A DNA stretch of 64,000 bases from Letharia columbiana (GCF_014066305.1 NW_023501074.1:310001-374000); one strand, 5' to 3'; numbered from the stretch's first letter, positions 47,936 to 61,257 are shown. Notes: a model not told the origin generated them from the letters alone. Translations and numbers: made by a program.

Positions 47936-48675
47936 TATATAATATAAAGTCGTTTTAAGTACTTTAATTACTTTCTTTATTATAATAAATTATAATTATA
48001 TTTTATCTATAATATTTATATAGCTATTAAAAATATCTAACTCTATTAATTAAAAATAAATGAGAAAAGAATTTAAATTATTTGTATTTATATTAATAAA
48101 GTTATTATAGACGATAAGACTAAAAGATAATATACTATTTAATCTTTTCTTTATTAAAAAGACTTATAATTTATAAAAGGACTCTATTAAAATATTATTA
48201 TCTTATTTATTAAATTTAATCGATTAAACCTCTTTACGACTTTTATTAATAATTTAAAATAGATTAAAATTATCGAAAATCTCTTACTTAATAAATTAGT
48301 TATTAATTATCTTAAGTTAATTATTAGAGTATTTAGATTAAAGCTAAATAATATTATAAATAATATTTTAAAGAAAAAAGTAAGAGTTATACTCTTCTTC
48401 TTCTTACTCTTTTCTATAATATAATAATTCTTCTTCTTTTAATTAAATAGAGTAATCTCTTCGAGAATATATTAATTAAATAATTAATATAAATTATAAT
48501 TTCTAAAAATTCCTCTAATAAAATTTAACTCTTTATGAATTATAAATTCTATTAATTAGCTCTATATATAACTTAAAAAAAATCTTTACTCTTATTCAAA
48601 CGAAGTATAATTAATTAAAATATCGATTGATTTTAATTTGAGTTATTTTTATAAGTAATAAATCGAGTTTTAATC
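47936..48675. other. AT-rich spacer without recognised gene
   Basis: RIPped sequence between two G repeats. No frame or motif was recognised; a TTCTTCTTCTTA pyrimidine run lies near 48.40 kb. Confidence 0.5.
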
Positions 48676-49085
48676 TATTAATATATATAAAAGAATAAAA
48701 TAAATCTAAATCTAAAATTCTTAAATTTATATATATAGCTAAATATAAATTTAGAGTTATAACGCTCTTTAACTAGATCGACTAACTTATTATAGATAAA
48801 TAAATTAGCGTTCGTAATTATTAAAAAAATAGAAGTACATTATTAATATAAAGTAACTTTCTTATTTTCTATTAAAATCTTATAATTTATTCTTTAAATT
48901 ATAGAATAAAAGATAAACTTTTAAATAAAAAGATAGTTTTTATATTTAATCTTCTAATTATTAAAGTATAAAGAATTTAAATATCGCCTATTAAAGTTCG
49001 CTTACTAAATATCGCTTATCTATTTACTCGATAGCTCTAATTTAAAAAAAAGTTATAAATAATTTATAGACCTTTACTCGTATCT
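48676..49085 (+). repeat. Repeat family G, copy 6
   Basis: The simplest full copy, about 410 bp: TATATATAAAAGAATAAAAT start, TTAACTAGATCGACTAACTTA, one internal block, two to three 14-bp units and the CCTTTACTCGTA end. Confidence 0.75.
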
Positions 49086-49424
49086 ATATTATAGAATTTT
49101 AAAAATAAAGTTTATTATATACTTATATTATTATTTCATTATATTTTAAAGATTAATTCTTTAACGTTATTAAGATAAATATCGCTATTAATATTAAACT
49201 CTCTAATTAAAAACTATTTCTTAATCTCTATATAATCTTTATTAAATATATATTCTATAAAAATTATAATTAATATCCTATTAATAGAATAGATCGTATT
49301 TTATCTTATTAAGATTTAATTAAAGATATATATAATAAGTAGTTTTAAGAAATTTTAGCGATTATATTATCTTAAAACTAAATTTTAAATATTCTATATA
49401 TTATTAATATAGATTTATTAAAAT

Positions 49425-50020
49425 TAGTATATATAAAAGAATAAGATAGAGCTAAACTAGAAAATCTTAAATTTATATATATAGTTAATTATAAATTCGT
49501 TAGATCTACGCTTTTTAGTTAGATATCGCGAGTAAATAAATTAATATTCGTAATTATTAAAAAAATAGATATACGTTATTAACATATAGAATAACCTTTT
49601 TATTTTCTATTAATTTTTTAAGACTTTTTTTTAAATTATAGAGCGAAATATGGGCTTTTAGATAAATTTTTTTTTCTAAATTTAGTCTTATAATTATTAA
49701 AGCGTAAGAAATTCAAATATCGCTTACTAAAGTTCGCTTATCAAATTTATTAATAGTTCTAATTAAAAAATAGATGTATATTATTTAATTTTAAAATAAC
49801 TTTTTTATTTTCTATTTAAATTTTAATATTTTATTTTTAAATTATAGTCTATAGCTTACGCTTTTTAAAGATAAAGAAATTTCGAAATTTAATCTTAATA
49901 ATTTTTTAAATGTAAAAATTTCAAATATCGCTTACTAAAAATCGCTTACTAAATTTACTCGATAGTCTTAATTAAATAAAATAATATGAAACTTAATTTA
50001 TAGACCTTTACTCGTATTAA
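49425..50020 (+). repeat. Repeat family G, copy 7, with duplicated internal block
   Basis: Starts TATATATAAAAGAATAAGATAGAGC, carries two internal blocks (about 49.57-49.76 and 49.77-49.95 kb), and ends ACCTTTACTCGTA. Confidence 0.72.
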
Positions 50021-50664
50021 ATAATATATTTAAATAGAGTTATTAGATAATATTTTATAGTTTCTATTTATTAATTAAATATAATTATTATATTAATATA
50101 AAGATTTACGCTAATATTAAAATCTATAAATATATTTTTAAATAAAGTATAAAACTAATTTAAACTAAGACGATATAGAGCTAGATGAAATAAATAAGAT
50201 TTAATAGTATTAGAATGTATAATAAATAAGCTCTACGAAAGTCTATTAAATAATTTTTAGCTTTAAATTCTATAATTATAATTCTTTATTAAATATTTAT
50301 TTATTTATTATTTAAATTAATATAGCGTAATACTTAATAATAATAATTATTTATCTTATATAATCGATATAATATATAAACGCTAGATTAAGCTAATAGC
50401 TTTCTTTTACTTAAATTAATAATATTAATAATAAAGATAAATAGAAAATCTTCTTTATATTAATCTTTTAATATAATATATCTAGAAGAAAAAAGTTTAA
50501 ATAAAGTTTATATTAAAGATATAGAGATATTATTAATAAAAATTATCTTAATTTTAATATTAAAAAGCTTTTCTATCTATAATATCTTCTTTTAAATATA
50601 TTAAATTCTATATTTTTTAAAGATTTATATATAATAAATAATAATATTCGTTTTTATTATTATA

Positions 50665-51085
50665 ATTAATATATATAAAAGAATAAGATAGAATTAAGCT
50701 TAAAAATCTTAAATTTATATATATAGTTAATTATAAATTTAGAGTTACTACGCTCTTTAATTAGATTAACTAAGTTATCGCGGGTAAATAAATTAGCGTT
50801 CGCAATTATTAAAAAAATATAGTCGAATAGCCTTAATTAAAAAATAGATATACATTATTTGATTTTAGAATAACCTTTTCGTTTTCTATTAAAATTTTGA
50901 GATTTTTTTTTAATTATAGAACGAAATATGGGCCTTTAAAGGGAAGAAAATTTTTTAAATTTAGTCTTATAATTATTAAAGCGTAAGGAATTCAAATATC
51001 GCTTATTAAAGATCGCTTATCTATTTACTCGATAGCTCTAATTAAAAAAATGATTATGAATTTAATTTATAGGCCTTTACTCGTC
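50665..51085 (+). repeat. Repeat family G, copy 8
   Basis: Starts TATATATAAAAGAATAAGATAGAAT and ends GGCCTTTACTCGT. A single internal block with relatively light RIP (GAACGAAATATGGGCC). The spacers around copies 6-8 (49.09-49.42 and 50.02-50.66 kb) hold no recognised gene. Confidence 0.72.
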
Positions 51086-51173
51086 TTTATAATAAAAGAC
51101 TTACTTTATAATAATATTAAATAAAATTAAATATTAAATAAAATAATAATTTAATAGAGAAAATATTACTTAT

Positions 51174-51340
51174 TATTAGAATTAGTATAGATATAATATT
51201 AGTATAAAGAAGATAAAATAAGAATAATAAGTCTATTAAAATATATATATAGAAGATAGATATAATATAGTAGAAGATATTATCGTTAAGACTCGTTAGA
51301 CTATAGAATTAAGTAATATATTAAGAATACGCTCGTAATA
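51174..51340 (-). repeat. Solo LTR related to element D
   Basis: 167 bp, TATTAGAATTAGTATAG...ACGCTCGTAATA, the same orientation and family as 11098-11260. No internal element sequence is attached on its left. Flanking pentamers CTTAT and CTATC do not match. Confidence 0.65.
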
Positions 51341-52110
51341 CTATCTCTCTTTCTTAAATAGTTATAAACTCTATAGCTAATAGATTAAAGATATAGATTT
51401 ATTACTTATCTTATATTTCTAAATATTTATAATTTCTATAAGTCTTAATTAAAGAGAATTTATCGAGATATAATAATAGTAATCGAATATCGAATAATTT
51501 TAATTCGTTTAAAAATATTATATCTAAGATTTTATCGAGTTATATACTAATCTTAACTATATTATATCTATTATATCTATATTATTCTTTAGAGATTCTA
51601 GAGATATTAACTATATCTTATCTACGTATTAATAAGATTCTTCGACTTCTTCTTCTTATCTAGTCTTCTTATTATAGTTCTTTATTTATATTATTTATCT
51701 CTAATATCTATTAATAATCTAACTTAAAAGCTTTACTATAGATTTATTCTATATCTCTTATACTCTTATTATTAACTCTATCGAATATCGATAATATTAA
51801 AAAAATTCTAATATATATATATTATTCTCTAATATCTATTAGCAGCCTAATCTAAGAGCTTTACTATAGATTTATCCTATATCTTCTATACTTTTACTAT
51901 TAAAAATCTATCTTATTTTATTCTTTATCTCTTTATTATAAGTAGAAAAATAGATAATAAGAATCGAATATATTAAATATTATTTAATAGTATATATATT
52001 ATCGATATACTTAATAAAGAGATCGATATATATCGTTTCGAGGCTATTTTCGTCGCTATTATAGTAGACTTATTATAATATTATCGATATACTTAATAAA
52101 GAGATCGTAT
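51341..52110. other. AT-rich region with short direct repeats, no recognised gene
   Basis: Contains two copies of a roughly 90-bp block (about 51697-51785 and 51822-51910), both with the words TCTAATATCTATTA and AAAGCTTTACTATAGATTTAT or their near variants. It also has two copies of ATTATCGATATACTTAATAAAGAGATCG-type sequence (about 52000-52030 and 52078-52108). The direct repeats may be part of repeat H. No coding motif was seen. Confidence 0.55.
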
Positions 52111-52114
52111 ATTT

Positions 52115-52818
52115 ACTAAGATAAGATTAACTAGAATATATAAATAATCGAGAATATAAAGAAAGATATCTTAGTGTCGATATAGGGGGATTTAAAGAAT
52201 TTATAATATATTAAATATAGATAAGAACGAAGCGATAAGTTATAGTAATTTTAATATTTGCGATACGAAGCGAAGAAGACTATCTTATTCTTAATATAGG
52301 AAACTCGTTTTTAGATAAATTAAGCTATCGTTATTAATATAGATTATCTAATATAGATTCTTTTAAATAATATAAATAGTTTATAATTTAAATATATAAT
52401 AAGACTTCTATATAATAGAAATACCTAGCGTTTTCTTTATTAAGCTCGATCGCTTACTTTAAATAAAAAATAAAAAAATCTATTAATTCTCTTTATTAGA
52501 ACTAGTATAGAGATACGTTATATAAATAAGATAGAATAGAATAATAAGACTATCGAACTATATATATAGAAAGAAGATATAATATAATAGAAGATATCTT
52601 CTCTAAGACTCGCTAGTTATAGAGCTAAGTAATATATTAAGAATAAGCTCGTATTACTATTCGTTAGACCGAGAGATATAAAGAAGCTTTATTATAATAT
52701 TAGAATTAATATAGATATAATACTAGTATAAGTAAGATAGAATAAGAATAATAAGACTATCGAATTATATATATAGAAAGAAGATATAATATAATAGAAG
52801 ATATCTTCGTTAAGTCTC
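52115..52818 (-). mobile_element. Repeat H, copy 2, interrupted by a solo LTR and by element C(-)
   Basis: Collinear with 10.4-11.26 kb but with deletions. It ends in an LTR (start 52698) that is cut at 52818 by C(-) and resumes at 61263. A second D-type LTR (52494-52656) has inserted just upstream: the flanking words ATTCTCTT and CTATTCGTTAGA(C)CGAGAG join to match copy 1 when it is removed. Confidence 0.55.
52494..52656 (-). repeat. Solo LTR related to element D, inserted in repeat H
   Basis: 163 bp, TATTAGAACTAG...AAGCTCGTATTA. Flanking pentamers CTCTT and CTATT differ by one base and may be a decayed target duplication. Confidence 0.65.
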
Positions 52819-53096
52819 TATAAGAGCGTAGTTTACTAACGGTTAGCTAGCGGATATAGACTATAAAAGACGTAGTATCGTTATAAGATTTAATAGTATA
52901 TTTAATAGTAGAATTAATCTCTAAAAAATATTAAAACTTCGAGATATACGAAGTAGATCTATATTCGTTAAGTCTTTTAAATATATAGAGTATATTATTA
53001 AAACTAGACTCTAAAAGGAACTCTAATATAGAATATACGATATCGGCGTCTTAGCGTAAGTAGCGCTAAGGCCTATAACGTATTAGATTTAATAAT
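52819..53096 (-). repeat. Element C(-) 3' LTR
   Basis: 278 bp. On the minus strand TATTAAATCTAATACG...CTACGCTCTTATA; matches 60983-61257 and the C(+) 5' LTR. Confidence 0.85.
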
Positions 53097-53650
53097 TATC
53101 TTCTCTTCTAGACTCTAGTTTCTAAGCATCTAAATAAAAATAGAATACTTATTAAAAAACCTTTAAATTCTAATAGAGAAATAAGGGAAAAGAGTTAATT
53201 TATTATAATATTATTTCGATAATACGATAGAATTAACTATTACGCGCCGTAGGCGTATTATTAATATATTATATAATAATATTAATACTATTTTTAAGAA
53301 TAATATTATCTTTATAATATTAATTAATAATAATTTATAATAAGCTAACGCGCTTAATATTAGCGTTTCTATAGCGCTAATTCATAGTCTCTATAACGAA
53401 TAATATTAGATTTAAAAACTTATAATAAAACCTCGAAAACTTAATAGATAAAAGAAGGAAGAAGAGTTTTCTTATAGATAACGTTATTTTTATAATATAT
53501 TATATTTATAGCGAAGTAATATAATAATAACCTTTATTATAGAAATTCGAAGAAAGTAATTAATAAAGCGACGCGTTCGCGATAACGCTCTTAATTATTA
53601 ATTAATAATAATAATAGAAATAATAACGATAGCTAGACGACGCGGCTTTA

Positions 53651-55619
53651 TTCGATAACCGCTCAACTATAATAAATCCAATTTTTTCTATTATAATATA
53701 CTATAACACTTTATTACTCTATTATAATATATTAAAAAAGCGCTATATCTACTCTTTAGACTTTACTATAATCCCTCTACTATGAAATCGTTTTATATAG
53801 TTCTCTTTACGATATAGAAAGACGTTATATATAGTATAGCCACCTCTAATCCTAGAAGAACTTCCTCTATTCTTATTTATTTCTCTATTAAAACCTCTAT
53901 TCTTAATATCTATACGATACTATATACACGTTCTACTATCTTTCATATCTTATTAGTTATAATTATCTTATAATAGCTTAAGAAGAATAATAATTACGGG
54001 CGAAGATAGAATTTTTCGACTAGATACTCTATTCTTTATTAAATCTATTATTACTTATTCTAGAAAACTCTAATACTTCTAACGCTTCTTTTTTATAGAT
54101 TTATAGAGTTTAAAAGTATTAGAGAGACTCTCGTTAAGATATTAAGTGAATAGAGATATTTAAGTTCGATTATAAGCTCGCTAAGAAGTATATATAACTA
54201 CTAATATATTAAATCGATTAATCTCTCTTATATATAAGTTATAATAGAAGAATATTCTCGAAATATCGAAATTCTTTTATTAAACGTTATTTCTATTCTT
54301 TTTAAAAGTAGATAAGATAATATGATTATTAATACTTATTCTATTAAAACGCTTTCTCTTTTTAATAATAGTATTATTAATCTCTCTAATATCGTAGATA
54401 GTAATAAGGGCTAAAATAAGATTATTATTCTATTAAGCTATTATAAGAATATTATTCTAAATTACTATAGTAAGAACTTTATACGAAATATTCTTAGTAA
54501 AAATCTATTTTATCTCTATAAGTAATTTCGAAAGATCTATTCGATTTAGCTTTATAGTTTTATATATAATAATTCTTAAGGTCTTTAACTTTCTAATAAG
54601 CTTTAATTCGATAAAATAGTTATTTATAAAGAGGATAGAGTTAGAGGATAATATATTAATAATTAATTTAAAATTATAACTAATATTTCTTCGAGATCTT
54701 TAACTTTTAATCTACTCTCGAGGCTTTTCGTAGGCGAATATTATACGTAATTATAGAGATAACTCTTATTACTAATTACGAAAAGCTTATATTCCTTCTT
54801 AATTAACTTATCTAAAGCTATAATAAAATAATAAATACGCCTTATCTTCTTAATTATATATTCGTCGATTATATAGTAAAAACTTAAGGTACGTAATTCC
54901 TTTTAATTACTTCAAATCTTATCGGCGAATAAAAGAAGCTTTCTATACTATATAGGCTTCTTATATCTACTCTTTTTAATAGTAAAATTATTCTCTATAT
55001 CGGGATTCGAGTAATATATATATCTACGGAGAAGAATATAGCGATTTCGAGCTATTTATTTAATAATAATCGAAGCTATTAAAGTAATATTATTATTTCT
55101 TTAGTAATTATAAATAGTAGAAAAGTAATAGATTCTCATATAGATAGTAATAGCGATAAAGATTTTTAGCTTTAAGACCTTAAGAGGTTTCTAAGTAGAA
55201 CTAAGAATACTCTACTAAGAGATATATAAATTAATATTATCGTAAAGTATTTCTCATATAATAGTAGTCTATATAAGAGAAAATATTAAATATAAAATAA
55301 CTTTTAAGCCTTTCGAAAGGTGGTTAACGACCTTACAATATGGAATTTCCATTAATTAATACTCTAATAGTTCAGGTATATCTTCGAGAAGCTTATTACG
55401 TTTCTCGAGCTTTTCCTTTCTTATCTTATCTTAAACTTCTCTTTTCTAACGCTTTAAGGCCTAAGCTACTTTTATCTTATTAGAAGTAGATAGAATAGTA
55501 ATTTCAGTTATAGTAGACGTGGTGTGGTGGAGTTTTTAAGAAGAATAGGAAAGAGACGCGTTATTGATATGCGGAGAATTCTCGATAAATTTGTTACCTC
55601 GGCCTAGGCGGTTATCGAA
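53651..55619. mobile_element. Tc1/mariner-type DNA transposon (1969 bp) inserted in C(-)
   Basis: Perfect 12-bp terminal inverted repeats TTCGATAACCGC / GCGGTTATCGAA, flanked by TA on both sides (53649-53650, 55620-55621). The uninterrupted site is present in C(+) at about 32050 (TAGTAGATAATAG) and has a single TA, so the insertion is shown by comparison. TA duplication and about 2 kb length fit the Tc1/mariner/Fot1 (pogo) group of fungal transposons. I could not trace a transposase frame or DDE residues with confidence in either strand. The right-hand end (55.3-55.6 kb) keeps many TG sites and is less RIPped than the rest. Confidence 0.75.
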
Positions 55620-56949
55620 TAGATAATAGCGAAATATTATCGTATCGCTACTATTTATATTACTAAGTGCTATTCGCTAATATTAATACTACGATAAAGA
55701 ATATAAAAACTTCTTTTAGATTATTTATTTTTATTCTTTATAACTTCTAATATCTCTCTTATAAGTATTTACTCTAGCGTTATAACGTTAATATTAATAC
55801 TAACGTAAGTATAATATATCTTATTATACTAATAATCTATTTCTCTTTATTATAAATATCTTATTATTATTAATTATATTAATATATAAACTAATAATTT
55901 TATAATACTCTTTTTTAATAATAATAATAATTTTAATAATAAGTATATAGTCGTCTTATAAACGCGACTACTAACCTCTAACTATTTCTATTATTATCGC
56001 TTTATATATATAACTATTAATAAATTCTAATATCTAATTTATTATATAGAACTTACTTTTATTAAGATAATAATTTATATATTTAAGATAAATCTTCTCT
56101 CTACGATAATTATAAGGCTAGAAAATGCGATATTAATCGCTATATTAAAATCTCTCTATATCTTTAAACGTAGATAAGGAAATTAATATAACGCTATCGC
56201 TACGCTAAATAGTTTTAAAAGCTATCTTATCGACGAGCTAAGTTTAATAAAAAGATTACTTAATAATATAAATTATAAAAGTATATAATAGCGATAGCTT
56301 CGATTATCTCTATTATAATTATAAATCTTTAAGACTAGTTTATAGCGATAAATAAGTATATAACGAAGTTAAAGAAAATAAATAAGTTATTAAAGGAGAA
56401 GCTTAAGAGCCTTCGTCGATATATAGCGAATATCGATAAATATTAACTCGAAGACTATACTTTAATTATCTCCTTATTAGAGAATTAAGTTAATAAACTC
56501 GACTCGATATTTAACGCTAAGATAATAGAGAATATTTAAATAATAATCTTTTTTTAGTAATAGCGCTAGCGTAAGATTTTTAGATAATTCTTTAATAGTT
56601 ATCTTAGATAAAAATACGCTTATATTAATAATATATATCTTAATATAATAAATTTTTTTTATAATAGAGTTTAGTAGATAGTTAAATAATATAATTATTT
56701 TATTAATTTATATTTTAATAATAATAAGTATAGAGAAGTATACGCGTAATATAAGTATTATCTAAAAATATATTTAATTTAATTAATAATTATATCTTAT
56801 TTTATTATTTTTACTTACTCGCTATTAATCTATATAATTAATTAAACTCTTTAATAATAAGAGACTTATTATTTATTACTTAATACTTTCGCTTATTATT
56901 CGCTTATTTATAAGCTTAAATTAGCTCGCTAATATTAATAAATTCGTTA

Positions 56950-59900
56950 TCTAATAATTATTAATTATACTCTTTATCTTAATTAATTTATTTAACTTTA
57001 TATTAGACGTCTTTTTTATACTTAATCTTATTAATAATTTCTTTAATCTTCTAAAGCTTATCGTTATCGATAAGATTAAAGGTTTATATAAAGGCTTTTA
57101 TTATATTACTATAATCGCGAAGATAATAAAACTTAAATAACGATATATAAAAGATATTATAAATCTTATATATCGGGAATAGAAGTAGATAATACGTTTA
57201 CGCCTCTATCTTATCTATAATTCGAAATAATTTTATAAATTTATAAGATAACTTCTTATTTAGACGTTTCTACTTTAGATTCTTAATTATTAATATTATT
57301 AAATCGCTTATCTTATAGCTTTAAGATTAATATATTTTATTATAATACTTAAACTAAATCGTAACCGCGCTATAATAGCGCTTTATTATCTTATTCTTTA
57401 ATACTTATAATTTTTTTACTTTATTATTTATAGCGAATATTTTCTTCTCGATAAAATTATTTTTAATCTTTTAACGAATTTTAGAATAATATTTATATAT
57501 TAGAAAGAACGATGTTATTTCGATAGAGGAATATTAATTATTTATATAAGCGAACTCTACTATTAATAGTTATTTTACTTAAATATTTTACTTATTATTA
57601 GCGAATATATATAAGAAATATTCTAATATCTAATTTTATCGCTTAATCTATCTATTAATTTACGAGTAAAAGGTAATATTTAAATATCGCTTAATTTTAA
57701 AATAAAAGTAAATAGTAAATTAGAAGCTATTAATAAATATAGAGTTTCTATTATTAATAATATTATTTAGTATACTATAGTAATATACTATTTCGAAATA
57801 AAATACTTTTATTAGCTAAGCGATATCGATTATAATAGATATAGAAATATATCTTATTATTTTTATAAATCGATTTATTATAACTAGAATAATATCGTAA
57901 ATAATATTCTTATACTTACTCGCTAGTAAGTTAATAATAAAGTTTATAGAAATTTTCTTTTATAACTTAATAGCGATAAGAAACGAGCTTAATTCGCTAT
58001 ATAGACGATATCGCGATACTTTAATTTACTAATAAATATTATATATCTTAATATAATTAATAATTTATTTTAGATTTCTATTCTAATAATATCTATAAGT
58101 AAGTAGTTTATATATTTTCGCAGCGCTAAAGTATTCTAATAATGAATTATTATAATATTTACTAATAAGCTCTTTTCTTAAAGTCTTATCTCTAGAGATA
58201 TAAAGGCGATTATTATATCTTAATAATTTCTTAAAGTCTAAGATCTATACTTAGCTATATACGCGACGCTTAATTATTAACTTATTAATATTAATTTAAA
58301 AAGAGCTTATTTAATTATTATAGACTTATAAATCTTAAATTAATATTTTTATTAATCTTTAAAATACGTTATAAGTAATCTCTTATATAATCTTAAGCTT
58401 TCTTTTAGAAATAATTATCTAGATATCGATAATACGAAATATAAGCGCTATAACCGCTATAAGCTCTTTATTTCTTTATAATTACTTATCGCTAATTTAA
58501 AGTATAAGCTTATTTTATAATATCGATAAAAGTTTAATATTTAATAGCGAAATTCTTTTATAATTAAAACGTCGTAATAGCGGATTAATAGAATTTAATT
58601 TATTTATTCGATAAAAAATCTTAAAGTTATAAGTAGCTAACTTTAGCGCTTAATAAGTTTATTTAGAGTTTAATTTCTTCTACTTTATAAAGTCTTTAAA
58701 GTTATTATAATTTATTAAAATCTTAATATAAAACGTATTATCTTCTAGATAATAACGTTATTACTTTATAAATATTATAATAGCGAATAACTCTTAATAT
58801 ATTAACGAGTTTAAAAGATATAATCAAATATTCGAAATAATCGTAGCGACTGCGGAACGCTATTTTTTATTTATTATCTTCTTTAATCTGAATCTAATAA
58901 TAGATATTCTTAAGGTTTAGCTTCGTAAAGACTTTAGCGCTATATAAGCGATTTAGAGTCTTAATAATTAGAAGTAGCGAGTATTAATTTTTAATAGTTA
59001 TTATATTTAAACTCCGATAATTAACGTAAAAATAAAATCTCTTATTCTTTTTAGAAATAAAAAAGATTAATATTTCGATTAAGGAAGTCGAATAATAGAT
59101 CTAGCTTTTCTAAAAGAAGTTCTTTAGATAGCGCTATAACTTCGCTAACTTCGTTTAAGATAAATTATATAAAAGGCTATATAGCGACTTTTTATCGCTC
59201 TCGATCTTAATAATATAATCTCTCTACTTAAGCGCAAATAAGATCCTTTGTTTTTTTTTATTAAAAAAAATATTATTAAACTCTAGTAACTTCTAAGAAA
59301 GCTTTAAATTACGTCTATTTTTCGATTCGCTACACGCTATTATAGCGTATACGATTACGAATATATTTAGCTTTTATTCGATAATTCGAATAAACTTAAT
59401 TAATTCTTTAATCTATAATTTACTAGCGTTAATCTTAAATTATTATTACTCTATCGCTAAATCTAGTAATACTTATAATTAATTTAGTTTAAGTATATTT
59501 AATATAATATTAAGATCTTTTTAGTTAACGATATAGAAGAGTATATTATACTTTCTATTCTAATTCTAGCTATTTACTAATTAATAATTTAGCTAATACG
59601 CGTTATAATAATATATACTTTAATCGCTTAGCGCTTTCGATTATAATAAGATAGCGTTATAAAATTTTAAATTCTATTAAACTATAAACTTTTATAAAAT
59701 TAAATTAATATACGCTCTAATATCGAGTAGAGTAATAAATTACCTCTATTTACTTTAAAGCTTTATTTATTTCTTTATAAGAATAGAAGAAATTACTTCT
59801 ATTAATTATTATTCTTATCTCGCTTCTAAGGCGGTTATAAGACCGAATCTTTTTTTATTAATATTACGTCGATATATACTATAGGCGGTTTATTAAGATC

Positions 59901-60905
59901 TAGATACTTAGATATTTAATAATTCTATTTTTTATAATAAAAATAACTATTCTTCTTATAATTAGAGTTAAAGGATTTAACTTTATACTTTATATTATCG
60001 TTTTAAGTATATATTACGTAAGCGTCGCTATTTAAAATTAATTTAGACTTTAAAATTTAATTCTTTAAAGATTTATTCTTAGCGAACCCTCTTAAAAACT
60101 TTAAATAAAAACCGTCGTCGAAGTATACGCGTTTTAAAATCTTTTTCTATATAATAGCTTAAATAAGAATTTCTTCTTATTATTTCGATATATTATTAAT
60201 ATTTAAAATCTTATTCTTAAGCTTTAGTTTAAACTTAATTAAAAAGAAATTAACTTAATACTTCTTAGAAAATAGAGTTATATAAGCCTCTAGCTTCTTT
60301 AAATAAGTTTTAAAAATAAATATCTTCTAATCGAAGCGTTATTTAGTCTTCTTCTACTTTTTATATATAAGAAAATAACGATTTATTAAATCCGCTATTA
60401 AATTAAATAAAAACTACTTAAAGAATTTGAAAGTTATATTCTTTAGGCTATAAGCTTAATAATATTTATATTATTAGATATTAAAATTATCTTCTAAAGA
60501 TTATATATAATAAATAATCCTTAATTAATTAATAATAAAATATTTAGAACTTATAAGAAATTTAATTTCGACTTCGCGGAATTAGCGTAGATACTCTCTC
60601 TTATTAATATTCTTATAAAAATATATTCTTTTAAAGCGAAGTATTTTTATCTTAATTAATATATTTATTAAAGATATAATAATAATCGATATAGATAGAC
60701 CTTCGCTAATCGTAAATAATAAGCTAGTATTATAAAGTTTATAATTATAGACCTTTAACGTAACTAACTCTTATTCTTATTTTAGATAACAGTTTTTAAC
60801 TCTAGTAACTATAAAATATTATTTTATAATAAGATTTTCTATTAATAAGAAGCTTTCGAACTAATTATCGACGCTATAGCGGCTTTTAATATTATCTTTG
60901 TTATC
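56950..60905 (-). pseudogene. Element C(-) gag-pol remnant with deletion in RT/RNase H
   Basis: Gag begins near 60.9 kb: the complement of the C(+) gag segment with GATAATATCGAGAGCCGCTA is at about 60870-60905. RT is recognisable at about 59.04-58.82 kb, including the complement of GCGTTCCGCAGTCGCTA. Sequence then jumps from the RT block ending near C(+) 28215 to the block starting near C(+) 28868. The catalytic YLDD motif and the RNase H start are therefore absent. The chromodomain complement lies at about 56.96-57.08 kb. It could not have moved itself after the deletion. Confidence 0.7.
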
Positions 60906-60982
60906 TATTACGTAGTCTAAGAATAAACTCGATATTATAATAATAATAGATCTTTTTCTTTAAAAGATAAAGAGATTAGAAT

Positions 60983-61257
60983 TATAAAAGTGTAATTTAT
61001 TAATAATTAGCTAGCGGGTATAGGCTATAAAAGATATAATATCGTTATAAAATTTAATAATATATTTAATAGTAGAACTAATTTCTAAAAAATATTAAAA
61101 CTTCGAGATATACGAAGTAAATCTATATTCGTTAAGCTTCTAAGCATATGAGATGTATTATTAAAACTAAACTCTAAAAGAGACCTTAATGTAGAATATA
61201 CGATGTCGGCGCCTTAGCGTAAGCAGCGTTAAGGCCCATAACGTATTAGGTTTAATA
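60983..61257 (-). repeat. Element C(-) 5' LTR
   Basis: 275 bp. On the minus strand TATTAAACCTAATACG...ACACTTTTATA. Weakly RIPped near its outer end (GATGTCGGCGCCTTAGCG). Confidence 0.85.

Larger units (their letters stand above)
52819..61257 (-). mobile_element. LTR retrotransposon C, minus-strand copy, carrying a mariner-type insertion and a deletion
   Basis: 8439 bp with LTRs 52819-53096 and 60983-61257 and a perfect GTCTC duplication (52814-52818, 61258-61262). On the minus strand it repeats the C(+) order: gag (60.9 to about 59.8 kb), RT (about 59.05-58.80 kb), integrase, chromodomain (about 57.08-56.96 kb) and the extra ORF (about 56.0-53.3 kb). Two changes set it apart: a 1969-bp TA-flanked insertion (53651-55619), and loss of about 650 bp at about 58800 relative to C(+) 28215-28868. 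RIP is heavier than in C(+). Confidence 0.85.

Noticed and set aside
53700..55300. Assigning a transposase frame with DDE residues to the mariner-type element
   Set aside because: Several frames on both strands were read but none gave a convincing FDETGF or DDE pattern. Identity therefore rests on termini, TA duplication and the empty site only.
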